60,511 bases of DNA, taken from positions 1 through 60,511 of the forward strand of contig NZ_BBPM01000047.1 of NCBI RefSeq assembly GCF_000787775.1. Reading direction: 5' to 3'. The notes under the pieces were generated by a model that was not told the origin of the DNA, did not search any database, and saw only the letters and a program-made list of their open reading frames with translations. Shown here in pieces: positions 43,869 to 54,200 of the stretch (positions are counted from its first letter, which is position 1; every line of letters starts with the position of its first letter). The DNA is from Streptacidiphilus carbonis. GTDB lineage: Bacteria > Actinomycetota > Actinomycetes > Streptomycetales > Streptomycetaceae. The translations under genes were made by a program, and so were the position numbers.

Positions 43869-44708
43869 GTGTCCCGTACCCGCCGTAACCGCCCTGCCGA
43901 CAACCGCCCGCGCTGGAACGGCAACACGATTGCCGCGCTGGCCATCCTGATCGTCCTGCTCTTCCCGCTGTACTGGATGGTCAACATCGCGCTGCAGTCC
44001 GACCGGAGCCTGGCCGGCACCACATGGCTGCCCACCGCGCCGACCTGGGCGCACTTCAGCACGGCGCTGAGCACCGAGGGCGGCTCGCTGCTGACCTCGC
44101 TCACCGTCGCCCTGGGAGCCGTCGTGGTGTGCCTCGCGCTGGCCGCACCGGCCGCCTACGGGCTGGCCCAGTTCAAACTGCGCGGCACCCGAGTGGTCGT
44201 CTTCGGCACGCTCATCACCCAGATGGTGCCGGGAATCGTCATCGCCAACGCCCTCTACGGCGCCTACGTCGATCTGCACCTGGTCAACTCCTACCTGGGG
44301 CTGATCTTCGCGGACGCCTCCCTCGGCCTGCCGTTCTCGATCGTGCTGCTGCGCGCCTTCATGGTCTCCATCCCCGCCGAGGTGGTGGAGGCGTCGCTGG
44401 TGGACGGTGCCAACCGCTTCGTCGCCTTCGTCCGCATCGTGCTGCCCATGAGCCGCAACGCGCTGATCACCGCCGGCCTGTTCACCTTCCTCTTCTCCTG
44501 GTCGGACTTCATGTTCGCGCTGACGCTCAACACCACCGACAACGTCAAACCCATCACCGTCGGCATCTACGAGTTCGTCGGCGCGCACGTGAGCGACTGG
44601 GGGGCCGTCATGGCCACCGCGGTGATGGCGGCCGTGCCCGCCGCCGTCCTCCTGGTGATGGCGCAGAAGTACGTGGCCGCCGGGATCACCGGCGGATCGA
44701 TCAAGTAG
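43869..44708 (+). CDS. Carbohydrate ABC transporter permease (MalG type)
   Basis: GTG at 43869 (VSRTRRNRPADNRP) has GGAAAGG 8 nt upstream; a GTG at 43860 that overlaps the previous stop is the alternative. The 279-residue protein has six helices and the EAA loop EVVEASLVDGANRFVAFVRIVLPM. It ends VAAGITGGSIK, the usual MalG-type tail. Confidence 0.92.
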   Translation: MSRTRRNRPADNRPRWNGNTIAALAILIVLLFPLYWMVNIALQSDRSLAGTTWLPTAPTWAHFSTALSTEGGSLLTSLTVALGAVVVCLALAAPAAYGLAQFKLRGTRVVVFGTLITQMVPGIVIANALYGAYVDLHLVNSYLGLIFADASLGLPFSIVLLRAFMVSIPAEVVEASLVDGANRFVAFVRIVLPMSRNALITAGLFTFLFSWSDFMFALTLNTTDNVKPITVGIYEFVGAHVSDWGAVMATAVMAAVPAAVLLVMAQKYVAAGITGGSIK

Positions 44709-44756
44709 ACCCAGCAGCAAACAGACTGGCCTCACCGATCCAGACAGGAACCCTGA

Positions 44757-47105
44757 ATGAAGTTCACCGACGGCTACTGGCACATGCGCCAGGGCACCGA
44801 CGCCCACTTCGCGAAGTCGGTCAAGGACACCGTCGCCGAAGCCGACAGGATCACGCTGTACGCGCCGGTCCGGGACGTCGAACGCCGGGGCGACACGCTC
44901 AACAGCCCCCTACTGACCGTCGAGTGCTGGTCACCGGCCGAGGGCGTCATCGGCGTCCGCTACACGCACCTCGCCGGCGCGGTGGCCCGCGAGCCGCGGT
45001 TCGAGATGCGTCCCGGCAACGGGTCCGCCGGCAAGGTCTCCCGCGACGGCTCCGTGGTCGAACTCTCCTCCGCCGGGCTCACCCTGCGCGTGGACACCGA
45101 CGCCCCCTGGCGGCTCGACTTCAGCGCGGGCGGCCGTCCCCTCACCACTTTCGGCGCCCGCGGCACGGGCTTCGCCACCGACAAGGCCGGGCGCCACTTC
45201 ATGATCGGCCAACACGCCCTGGGCGTAGGCGAGTTGGTCTACGGTCTCGGCGAACGGTTCACCCCGTACGTCAAGAACGGTCAGAGCGTGGACATGTGGC
45301 AGGCAGACGGCGGCACCAGCAGCGAGCAGGCGTACAAGAACATCCCGTTCCACCTCACCAACCGCGGCTACGGCGTCTTCGTCAACCACCCAGGAAGGAT
45401 CAGCTACGAGGTCGGTTCCGAGGCCGTCGGCCAGATGCAGTTCAGCGTCGAGGACCAGTCGTTGGAGTTCTACCTCGTCCACGGCCCCTCGCCCAAGGAG
45501 ATCCTGACCCGCTACACGGCCCTGACCGGACGGCCGGCGCTGCCCCCCGCCTGGTCCTTCGGCCTGTGGCTGACCACCTCGTTCACCACGTCCTACGACG
45601 AGGAGACCGTCCGCAGCTTCGTCGACGGCATGGCCGAGCGCGACATCCCGCTGAGCGTCTTCCACTTCGACTGCTTCTGGATGCGCGAGTACCAGTGGTG
45701 CGACTTCACCTGGGACGAGCGGGTGTTCCCCGATCCGGAAGGCATGCTGGCACGGCTGAAGGAGCAGGGGCTGCGCATCTGCGTCTGGATCAACCCGTAC
45801 ATAGCCCAGAAGTCCGCACTCTTCGCGGAGGGCATGCGCGAGGGCTATCTCGTCAGGAAGGCCGACGGCGACGTCTGGCAGTGGGACCGCTGGCAGGCGG
45901 GCATGGGCCTGGTCGACTTCACCAACCCGGCGGCGTGCCGCTGGTACGCGGAGAAGCTGCGCGAGCTGCTCGGCCAGGGCGTCGACTGCTTCAAGACCGA
46001 CTTCGGCGAGCGCATACCGACGGATGTGGTGTGGCACGACGGCTCCGACCCAGAGCGCATGCACAACTACTACACGCAGCTCTACAACCAGACGGTCTTC
46101 GACCTGCTGAAGCAGGAGCGCGGCGAGGGCGAGGCGGTCCTCTTCGCCCGTTCCGCGACCGCCGGCGGCCAGCAGTTCCCGGTGCACTGGGGCGGCGACT
46201 GCGAGTCGTCCTTCGGCGCGATGGCCGAATCACTGCGCGGCGGGCTGTCGTTGGGGCTTTCCGGCTTCGGCTTCTGGAGCCATGACATCGGCGGCTTCGA
46301 GGGGACGCCCACGCCCGCGGTCTTCAAACGCTGGGCACAGTTCGGACTGCTCTCCTCACACAGCCGGCTGCACGGCAGCAGGTCCTACCGGGTGCCATGG
46401 GCCTACGACGACGAGGGGAGCACCGAGGCGGTGGACGTCGTCCGCACTTTCACCCGCCTCAAGCACCGCCTGATGCCCTACCTGTTCCGGGCCGCCCTGC
46501 AGGCACGCGATCTGGGCACACCGGTCCTGCGCGCGATGCTCCTCGAATTCCCCGACGACCCGGCCTGCCACCAGCTGGACCGGCAGTACATGCTCGGGGG
46601 CGACCTGCTCGTCGCACCGGTGTTCACCGAGGAGGGCGACGTCGAGTACTACGTGCCGGACGGCACATGGACGCATCTGCTCTCCGGTGAACGCATCACC
46701 GGCCCGGCCTGGCGGCGCGAACGGCACGGCTTCGACAGCCTCCCGCTGCTGGCCAGGCCCGGCTCAGTGATCGCCTTCGGCGCCGGCGCGGACCACCCCG
46801 AGTACGACTGGGCGGACGGCGTGACGCTGCATGTGCACGCCCCCGCCGACGGCTGCGAAACGCTGACGACGGTGCCGGCACCTGACGGCATGACAGGCCC
46901 GACGTTCCGCGTCCACCGCGAGGGCGACACGGTCACCGTCGACGCCGTCCGCCCGCCGGCAGAGGCCAAGCCTTGGCAGGTCCTGCTCGTCGGCGCCTCG
47001 GCCACCGAAGGCGCATCGGGCGCGGCCTCGGTCCACCGCACGGCCCAGGGCGTACTGCTCAGCTGCGAGGCGCAGACCGCCACGGTCTCGGCCCGCTGGT
47101 CATAG
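44757..47105 (+). CDS. yicI: GH31 alpha-xylosidase (YicI type), cytoplasmic
   Basis: AGGAA precedes ATG by 8 nt; the product has 782 residues and no signal peptide. The start MKFTDGYWHMRQG is characteristic of YicI-type enzymes. The (beta/alpha)8 barrel has FHFDCFWM, the loop that selects alpha-xylose, KTDFGERIP with nucleophile D415, and HWGGDCESS with acid/base D481, close to 416 and 482 in E. coli YicI. A C-terminal beta domain completes the family length. It would cleave alpha-xylosides such as isoprimeverose after uptake by the upstream importer. Confidence 0.95.
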   Translation: MKFTDGYWHMRQGTDAHFAKSVKDTVAEADRITLYAPVRDVERRGDTLNSPLLTVECWSPAEGVIGVRYTHLAGAVAREPRFEMRPGNGSAGKVSRDGSVVELSSAGLTLRVDTDAPWRLDFSAGGRPLTTFGARGTGFATDKAGRHFMIGQHALGVGELVYGLGERFTPYVKNGQSVDMWQADGGTSSEQAYKNIPFHLTNRGYGVFVNHPGRISYEVGSEAVGQMQFSVEDQSLEFYLVHGPSPKEILTRYTALTGRPALPPAWSFGLWLTTSFTTSYDEETVRSFVDGMAERDIPLSVFHFDCFWMREYQWCDFTWDERVFPDPEGMLARLKEQGLRICVWINPYIAQKSALFAEGMREGYLVRKADGDVWQWDRWQAGMGLVDFTNPAACRWYAEKLRELLGQGVDCFKTDFGERIPTDVVWHDGSDPERMHNYYTQLYNQTVFDLLKQERGEGEAVLFARSATAGGQQFPVHWGGDCESSFGAMAESLRGGLSLGLSGFGFWSHDIGGFEGTPTPAVFKRWAQFGLLSSHSRLHGSRSYRVPWAYDDEGSTEAVDVVRTFTRLKHRLMPYLFRAALQARDLGTPVLRAMLLEFPDDPACHQLDRQYMLGGDLLVAPVFTEEGDVEYYVPDGTWTHLLSGERITGPAWRRERHGFDSLPLLARPGSVIAFGAGADHPEYDWADGVTLHVHAPADGCETLTTVPAPDGMTGPTFRVHREGDTVTVDAVRPPAEAKPWQVLLVGASATEGASGAASVHRTAQGVLLSCEAQTATVSARWS

Positions 47106-47200
47106 GATCCGGGCGTCGCCGAGCCGGTGGGCGAGATCAGCGCTGCTATCTCAGCCCGCCGGTCCGGCGGGGCGCCGCCACCTATGCCAGAAGACCCCTG

Positions 47201-47560
47201 CTCGTCGGCCAGGCGCAGGATGTGCAGGGTCTTGGCGATCCGCCCGTAGTGGGCGATCACGTCGCCGAGCGGTCCCGGGCGTCCGTCGCGGGAGAGCATC
47301 CGGATGACGTCGTACGCGCGGAGGGCGCCGGTGTGGATGGAGCCGATGATCCGCAGGATGCTCTCCCAGCGCTGCTCAATCCGGGCGAGGTCGACCCGGC
47401 CGCAGGCCGCGCCCTGGAAGGCTCCGTAGTCGGCTGCACAGTCGATCCGCCGCATCTTCTGGCCCGGCAGGTTCGCCAACTGCGGGGCGTACGCGAACGC
47501 GGCCAGGGTGAGCAGGCCGAAGACGATGTCGGAGTCGCTCGCGGTGCCGGTGACGATCAT
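47201..47560 (-). pseudogene. tnpA: Tn3-family transposase fragment (inner part)
   Basis: The frame reads DSDIVFGLLTLAAFAYAPQL, MRRIDCAADYGAFQGAACGR, RIEQRWESILRIIGSIHTG and GRIAKTLHILRLADE, the central catalytic region of Tn3 TnpA. It ends where RRQIKxQxNLQEGRHxLAR should follow and then turns into unrelated sequence behind the xylosidase gene. Upstream, the region to 47820 may hold more TnpA debris in other frames. Confidence 0.85.
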
Positions 47561-47819
47561 CTCCGGGCGGGGTCGCCGTCGCGGTCGTAGAGGCGTCGAG
47601 GACGTACGGGCAGTCGCGCGGGCTGCCCGCCACGACCGCTTCGGCGATCTGCGGTTCGGGGTCGCCGGGCTGCAGGCAGGCGCGTGCTGCCAGGACCGCG
47701 GCTGTGGCGGCGGCCTGGCGGTCCGCGGTGTCGCGGTGGTGTGCCCGCAGGGAGGGGGTGGAGCAAATGAGGCCGGCGAACCGCGTCAGGGTGTCCTTGG
47801 CCCGGGGGAGGTCGGGCTG

Positions 47820-48121
47820 ACGTCGCCAAGCCCAAGCCGGGCTGGAGCGGCGTCGTGCTGTGCACGGTCCTGGAGGCACGCGAACCCACCCTGCTGCGCT
47901 ACTCCTGGCGAGACGAGGGCGGCGGCCAGACCACCGAGGTCGCCTACCGCCTCGAACCCCACGCCACAGGCACCCGCTTCACCTACGCCCACACCGGCTT
48001 CACCGGCGTCGGCGGCTACTTCATGGCCAAGATCCTCAGCACCGTAGATGCTCACCCAGGGCCTGCCCGCCGTCCTTGACGACCTGGACGAAAACGGCAG
48101 CCTGCGCCCCAAAGCGATGTA
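47820..48121 (+). pseudogene. SRPBCC (AHSA1-like) protein, 3' part with a frameshift
   Basis: The frame gives VAKPKPGWSGVVLCTVLEAREPTLLRYSWRDEGGGQTTEVAYRLEP and FTGVGGYFMAKIL, the ligand-cavity strands and C-terminal helix of AHSA1-type START-like proteins. A shift near 48046 moves the last part, MLTQGLPAVLDDLDENGSL, to another frame. The 5' half is lost against Tn3 debris. Confidence 0.65.
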
Positions 48122-48215
48122 GCGCACAAGGACATGCTGAGCCGTCTTGGCCCCGAACCGCTGTGCCGTTAGGGCACGTCGGGCGGTCCTTGAGAGCCGC
48201 CAGGACGGCGGTGGC

Positions 48216-48599
48216 TCAGTTCGGCGGGCTGTCCCAGCGGTAGAGGTCGGGCATGTTGTGCCTGCCGCCGGAGTTCTGGTTCTCGATCTCCGCGTTGGCG
48301 GTGTAGGACGTGCCGTCCTTGAAGGCCACCACGCAACGCAGATGGGCGGTGTCGCCGCGCACGGTGTCGTGTACGTGGGGGGTGCAGGACACCGACGCGA
48401 CCGGGCGGTGGTCCACGTGCGTGATGTGCGCCGTCATCGCGCTCTGCAGCTCGGCGTAGGCCTCCGTGTTCGCCCCGCAGCCGGCCGCGCCGACAGCGAC
48501 GGCCGTCAGAGCGAGGAGCCCCGCCGCTCGCCGGACCGGTCCGGTGGCTCCCCTGGTCGGTCCCGATGCACACCTCCCATGAGGTCGGGCCATTCTCAT
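48216..48599 (-). CDS. Small lipoprotein, DUF4333-like
   Basis: ATG at 48599 has AGGAG 7 nt upstream and gives 127 residues. A basic leader and hydrophobic stretch end in lipobox GAAGC at about residue 45. The mature domain, with CTPHVHDTVRGDTAHLRCVVAFKDGTSYTANAEI, has two cysteines and the layout of DUF4333/PASTA-like small extracellular domains. The role is unknown. It is a single gene. Confidence 0.65.
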   Translation of the reverse strand: MRMARPHGRCASGPTRGATGPVRRAAGLLALTAVAVGAAGCGANTEAYAELQSAMTAHITHVDHRPVASVSCTPHVHDTVRGDTAHLRCVVAFKDGTSYTANAEIENQNSGGRHNMPDLYRWDSPPN

Positions 48600-48946
48600 C
48601 ACAGGGCTCCTGATCGGCCGGCTGAAGAATCCCGAGCGTAGCGGGGACGTACACCGACCTTCACCATTCCCGACACGCGGCCACCAGCGCCATCGCCTCC
48701 TCTGGTGAGCCAGTCCCCCATCGGTGCACATCCGGGCCGCAGACCGTGTGGAACGCTCCGCCTGACAGCAGCCGCTGCCGACAGCGTCGACCTCGTATCC
48801 GGCGAAGCCTTCGCGGTCTCGGGTAGCGCGCGGGCCGGGACGGTAAGTACGCCGGCGGCGGTGAGCCAGCCTCCGAGTTGGCGAGAGCTCCCCATGGCGG
48901 GCCCGCAGCGGGTGCGACCGTCCCATGACAGGCGGACGCTGGAGTC

Positions 48947-49774
48947 ATGACGGATGTTCCCGACCGCCTCGCCGGCCACCAGGCACACGTCGTGGTGCAC
49001 CCCGTAGTCGACGCCCTGCGGCCGTTCCGTCGGGTCGAGGTCATGGGCGTCCAGGTCGGCAAGGCGTACGGCGTGCTCGACGTGATCGAGTTCGCCCGGC
49101 GCGCCGGACTGGACGACATCGTCCTCGACGACACCGAGTCGGTGCTCGGCGCCTGCAATGCGCCGCTGGCGCACCGCGCGCTTGCGGTCGACCGCCGCAT
49201 CGGGCTCCTGCTGCCGTGCAACGTCGTCGTTCGCACCGCCGAGGGCCGCACCGTGATGGAGGCGATAGACCCGCAGATCATGGTCCAGGTCACCGAACGG
49301 CCCGCACTCGCCGCCGTGGCCGGCGAGGCCACCACCCGCGCACAAGGCCCCGGGCCGCTGTGGGAGACAGGTTGCCGTTCCTCGGGCACAAGGTGGGTGA
49401 CTGCGATCGCGTGGGCCGCGTGCTGGAGGTGCTCGGTTCGGACGGGGGGCCGTCCTACCTGGTGGAGTTCGAGGACGGCCACCAGGGCGAGGTGTTCCCT
49501 GGTTCGGACTGCGAGCTCGAACCGCACGCCGGGCACGAGCCGGAGCGCAGCGCACCGTAGCTGTTTCCCCATTGCCTCACAGGTCGGCCGGCGGCTGCTT
49601 CAGGTGCTGGGCGAACCAGTCGGTGGCCAGCTCCGCGACGGTTTCGAGGGCACCGGGTTCCTCGAACAGGTGGGTGGCGCCGGGGACGACGGCGAGCTTG
49701 CTCTCGCAAGGGAGTTGCGCCTGGGCCTGGCGGTTGAGGTGGAGCACGAGGTCGTCGCCACCTCCGACAATTAG
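48947..49774 (+). CDS. DUF302 protein with a displaced C-terminus
   Basis: ATG at 48947 opens MTDVPDRLAGHQAHVVVHPVV. Residues 20-135 (VMGVQVGKAYGVLDVIEFARRAGL, LLLPCNVVVRTAEGRTVMEAIDP) fit the DUF302 fold, small proteins linked to stress or redox clusters. After about 49350 the frame loses protein character and runs through the DUF1918 gene and antisense to the hydrolase gene up to 49774. The natural end is therefore probably near 49360, and a base change or deletion removed the stop. Confidence 0.6.
   Translation: MTDVPDRLAGHQAHVVVHPVVDALRPFRRVEVMGVQVGKAYGVLDVIEFARRAGLDDIVLDDTESVLGACNAPLAHRALAVDRRIGLLLPCNVVVRTAEGRTVMEAIDPQIMVQVTERPALAAVAGEATTRAQGPGPLWETGCRSSGTRWVTAIAWAACWRCSVRTGGRPTWWSSRTATRARCSLVRTASSNRTPGTSRSAAHRSCFPIASQVGRRLLQVLGEPVGGQLRDGFEGTGFLEQVGGAGDDGELALARELRLGLAVEVEHEVVATSDN
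49360..49560 (+). CDS. DUF1918 small protein
   Basis: GTG at 49360 opens VGDRLPFLGHKVGDCDRVGRVLEV, followed by PSYLVEFEDGHQGEVFPGSDCELEPH, a 66-residue protein of the SH3-like DUF1918 family (GDRLxVxGxxVGxxDRxGxIxEVxGxDGxPPYxVRxxDGHExxxxPGxDxxV). It overlaps the reading frame of the DUF302 gene in another phase, directly where that protein should end, so the two are likely one transcription unit. Such genes often occur with universal-stress and DUF302 genes in actinomycetes. Confidence 0.65.
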   Translation: MGDRLPFLGHKVGDCDRVGRVLEVLGSDGGPSYLVEFEDGHQGEVFPGSDCELEPHAGHEPERSAP

Positions 49775-50915
49775 CAGCGTCGGCGCGGTGACCTGGGGGA
49801 GCCTTGTCTCGGCGAGGTCGGGGCGGCCACCCCGGGATACGACGGCGCTGACAGGAGAGCCGGGTTCCGCTGACGCCCACAGGGCCGCGGCGGCGCCCGT
49901 GCTGGCACCGAAGTAGCCGATGGGGAGGCCCTGGACCTCGGCGCGGGTTTCGAGCCAGCGGGTGGCATCGGCCAGTCGTCCCGCGAGCAGCGGGGTGTCG
50001 AAGACGTTCGCGCGGTCGAGCTCTTCGTCCTCGGTGAGCAGGTCGAACAGCAACGTGGCGAGGCGGGCCTGGTTGAGTGCGGCGGCGACGCAGCGGTTGC
50101 GGGGGCTGTGGCGGCTGCTGCCGCTGCCGTGCGCGAACAGTACGACGCCGGTCGCGTGCTCGGGCACCGCCAGATGGCCACCGAGTGCCGTAGCGCCTGC
50201 CTGCACGGCCACTTCTGGATCGGTGCCGGCGACCGTTCCGGTCGCTGGTGTCGGCCGACCTGGCGCGTCTTGGCCAGTCGGCTGGTTCGCGCGCCGCAGG
50301 CAGGCGCTGACCTCCGCGTCGGAGGTCTGGGCGAAGTGGTCGTAGAACTGGCCGACGCCGAAGAACTGGGCGGGGGTGTCGAGGCAGACGAGTTCGTCCG
50401 CCACGTCGTGGAAGCGGCTTTCCCAGCCGCGCGGTGCGATCGGGACGGCCAAGACGATCCGGGCGGCGCCCTGGCGGCGGGCGATTAGGCAGGCTGCGCG
50501 GGCGGTCGAGCCGGTGGCGATGCCGTCATCGACGATCACCACGGTCCGGCCGGCCAGCGGCACGGGTGGCCGGTCGCCGCGGTAGCGGCGCACCCGGCAC
50601 TCCAGCTCGGCGCGCTCACGGGCCTCGACCTCGGCCAGCTCCTCGTCGGTGGTGCGCGTCTCATGAAGCACCGCCTGGTTGCACGCGGACGCCCTGCTCG
50701 CCGATCGCGCCCATGCCCAGCTCGGGCTGGAACGGCACCCCCAGCTTGCGCACGACCAGGATGTCGAGTGGCGCTCCGAGGGCCTCCGCGACTTCGACGG
50801 CGACCGGCACGCCCCCACGGGGCAGGCCGACGACCACAACCTCCTGTGCGTCGGCTCTCAGCAGCAGTCGCCCGGCCAGGCGTCGTCCGGCTACCGTACG
50901 GTCAGTGAAGTACAC
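49577..50915 (-). CDS. Phosphoribosyltransferase fused to a dienelactone hydrolase, one frameshift
   Basis: GTG at 50915 follows AAGGAGG closely. The first part, VVVVGLPRGGVPVAVEVAEALGAPLDILVVRKLGVP, and the PRPP loop VVIVDDGIATGSTARAA form a type I phosphoribosyltransferase of about 210 residues. The second part is an alpha/beta hydrolase with nucleophile motif GASTG, Asp in GGGDDLVLHL and His in ATHLFEEPG. The frames join if one base is removed near 50681. This two-domain fusion is known from actinobacteria; its substrate is not. It converges with the DUF302/DUF1918 unit. Confidence 0.8.
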
Positions 50916-51156
50916 GGCCCACCTCCTTGGAGGAGCACGTGGCTACGCCGTCTCCCGGTCCACGCTACGCGCGGAGCCGTGGCCGGGCCTGCCGGGCCGG
51001 CCACGGGGCCTGGGCCTGGCCATGAGCGGCGGGACAAGCGGGTGGCTGCGGCTGACGCTGCTGGGCGGGCGCGCGATGAACTCGCCGCGCTTCGGCCTGC
51101 TGGTTCGGCACAGCCGCACCCGTGCGGCCTGGACGGCAGGACCGGGGCTGGGTCGC

Positions 51157-51196
51157 GCGTGCGGCGCACCGCCCTCCCGGGCGGTGCGCCGCACGC
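51157..51196 (-). terminator. Very strong hairpin terminator after the secreted GH31 gene
   Basis: An 18-bp perfect stem (51157-51174 with 51179-51196) closes a TCCC loop, 62 nt beyond the GH31 stop. No U tract follows. The remaining part of 50916-51257 holds no gene. Confidence 0.75.
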
Positions 51197-51257
51197 ATGT
51201 TCTCCACCACGCTCACCGCTGCTGGGCCAGGCGGACACTGACCCACTCGCTGTCGCG

Positions 51258-54200
51258 TCAGCCGAAGCTGACGGTGACCGACCGGTGCACGCTCTGCCGG
51301 GGCAGGGTGACGGACAGGGTGTGGGTCGTGCTGTCGAAGTGGTAGTCGTCGGGGGACAGTCGGGAGCCGTCGGCGCTGACGCTACTGGCCAGCGCCGTGA
51401 CACCGGTGAGCAGGATGGTCCACTGCCGGGACTGCACCTGGCCGGGGAACGATCCGCAGGTCGGACTGATCGTCACCGTGCGCCTGGTTCCGGTCTCCTG
51501 GTACCGGATCGCGGTCGTGGCGCCGTGGCCGGGCTTGGTGGTGGTCCCGTTGTCCTCGTAGAGGGTGTAGGAGCCGGAGGCGCCCGCGGCGACGGTGAGG
51601 GTGACCTTCGTCAGCGGGGACTGGTCGTTGCTGGTGACGTCGTCGGTGCGGGTGGGGATGATCGCACCGGCCTTGACGAACACCGGCATGGTGTCCAGGC
51701 CGGTGGTGACGGACTGGGTGGTGCCGCCGGTGTAGGTCTGTCCGGTGAAGTAGTCGGTCCACTGGCCGGGTGGGAACCACACCGAGGTGGTGGATGTGGT
51801 GCCGGGCGTGGTGACCGGGGCGACCAGCATGTCCGGGCCGTAGAAGAACTCGCTGCCGGCGGTGGCGTACGCCTGGGGCTCGTCCGGGTACTCCAGGTAG
51901 GTCGGGCGGGTCACCGGGACGCCGGTGGCATTGGCTTGCTCGGCGAGCGAGTAGGTGTACGGCACCAGGTTCTCGCGCAGGTTGAGGAACTTGTCGGCCG
52001 AGGCGCGGGCGGCGGCTCCGTACTGCCAGGGCAGCCGGTCGCTGTGGTTGCTGTGCAGGCGGTCGATCGGCTGGAAGGTGCCCAGCTGGACCCAGCGCGC
52101 GTACAGGTCGTCGGGGAGTCTGTGGGTGGTGAGGGTCTGCCCGCCGGAGGTATAGGTCTCCGAACCGGTCAGCCCGGTGGTGTCGTTGTGGCCGCCGATG
52201 TCGTGGCTGATCGCCGACATGCCGGTGGCGGCTGCCTCGCCGGGGGTGTAGCCGACCTCCGCCCTGAGGGTGCCCCAGGTAGAGGAGGTGTCGCCGGTGA
52301 AGTGGACGGTGGTGCGCTTGTCGGCCCAGGGCCCGGTCGGCAGGGCTGCGTTGCCGCCGGACTGCAGGGAGCCGTAGGCACGGGAGAGCACGAAGCCGCG
52401 GCCGATGGACTTGTCGGCGTCGGTGGCGTACTGCTGGTTGATCCAGGCGTCGGGGGTGACGCCGGGCACCGAGGACTGCGAGGAGTCGCAGCACCAGTCG
52501 AGCCACCAGAAGTCGTTGCCCTGCTGGTCCATGGTCTGATGCAGGTTCAGGTACGCCTTCAGCTGGTCGGGGTCACCGAAGTCGAAGGTGTAGCAGTCTC
52601 CGGCGCCGCTGCTGGCGGCAGATGCGCAACCGCCCTTCTGCAGCTTGCCCTTGGCGGTCGCCTGGGCCTGGGCGAACTGCGGGTCGGAACTGAGGATGCT
52701 CGGGTGGATGTTGAGCGTGTTGTGCAGGCCCTGGGAGGCGGACCAGTCGAAGAACGCCTTGGGGTCCGCGAACTTGGCGGTGTCGATCTCCCAACCGCTC
52801 CAGGTGTTGGGGGACTTGAAGTCGGTGTCGGTCACCAGAACGTCCAGCGGCACGCCTTCGGAGCGGAAGGCGGGCAGGATCGTGTTCTCGTAGTCGGCGG
52901 CGGTGCGGTCGATGTACTCCGAGTACCACACCCCGTAGGCCCACTCAGGGAGCAGCTCGGCCGGACCGGTCAGTGTCGCCAGGTCGGACAGGCCCTGCTG
53001 GTAGTCGTGCCCGTAGCCGAAGACATAGCCGTCCTGGTACGGGGTGCCGCCGTGTGATGGGCGCTGGGTGACCTGTCCGGTGCCGGTGTCGTACAGGGCG
53101 GAAGTGGTGTCGTCGAGCAGGTACCAGCCGTCCTGGTACAGCAGTCCCGGCGTGGTCGCCGGGGCGCCGTTGTCGCCGTTGACGCCGTCGAGGCTGCGGC
53201 GGTAGCCGCCGAGCGCCAGGTGCGGCTGCGGGGCGGAGGCTCCGGCCGCGGTGACGGCCACCGTGTCGAGGTTGACATGGCAGCTCGTGGCGGCTGGGCA
53301 GCCGATGGTGAGGTCGTCGGCGCCGGCCTTGAGCGTGATCGGCACCGAGGCGGTCTGCCAGCTGTCCCAGCCTCCGGTGACCGGCAGCGGCAGGGCCTGT
53401 GACGTACCGCCGGCGGACACGGTGGCGCTGCGGGTCTGGTAGAGACCGTCGCCGCCGGTGCCGTTGGCGTAGCGCACCTGCAGTGCGTAGCTGCCGTCGG
53501 CCGGTACGCCGACCAGATGGGCCGCCACGCTGGACCCCTGGTTCAGCTCCGCGACGAACCCGCTGCCGGAGTAGCCGGTGTGGTCGGTGGCGACGACGGC
53601 CGAGCCGGCGAGGCGGGCGGCCTCCGCCTCGCAGCTCACCGCGAACCGGCAGTCGGTGATCGCGGTCGTGGACGCCGGCGGGTAGGCGGCGCCGGGGTTC
53701 ACCAGGGCCACGCTGTCGATGTTCACATTGCCGGAGTCGGTGGCGGTTCTGGCCAGCGTGACCGTGTGGTGTCCGGCGCCGAGCTGCACCGAGGTGGTCG
53801 CCAGGCTCCAGGAGTCCCAGTTGGCGGTGGTCGGCAGGCTCAGTGTCCGGCTCGCGCCGCCGTCCACCGACAGGGTCAGCGTCCGCGTGGTGGACTGGCC
53901 GTCCCCGCCGACGGAATTGGCGTAGCGGGTGTCGAACTGGTAGGTCCCGGACGCGGTGACGTCGACGTCGGCCGACAGCGAGTTGCCGGTCCCCTGGAAG
54001 CCGGCCAGGAAGCCGGAGCCGGTGTAGCCGGTGTGGTCCGTGGCGGTGCTGAGTCCGCTGTACGACAGGCGCTCGGCCTCGCACAGGGTGCCCAGGGTGC
54101 AGGTCAGCTGCTGCCACGGGGTGGCGGTGACCGGCGCCCCGCCGGCCGACAGCTGCACGGAGAGGTTCTGGGCGTTGAACGCGCCCGACCCCATCTGGTA

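Noticed and set aside
44931-46187. A 418-codon minus-strand open frame in the alpha-xylosidase gene
   Set aside because: No motif, biased composition, and the opposite strand encodes a complete YicI-type enzyme.
50679-53057. A 792-codon plus-strand open frame opposite the secreted GH31 gene
   Set aside because: Repeated Gly/Val/Gln runs without any domain; it is a shadow of the GH31 frame.
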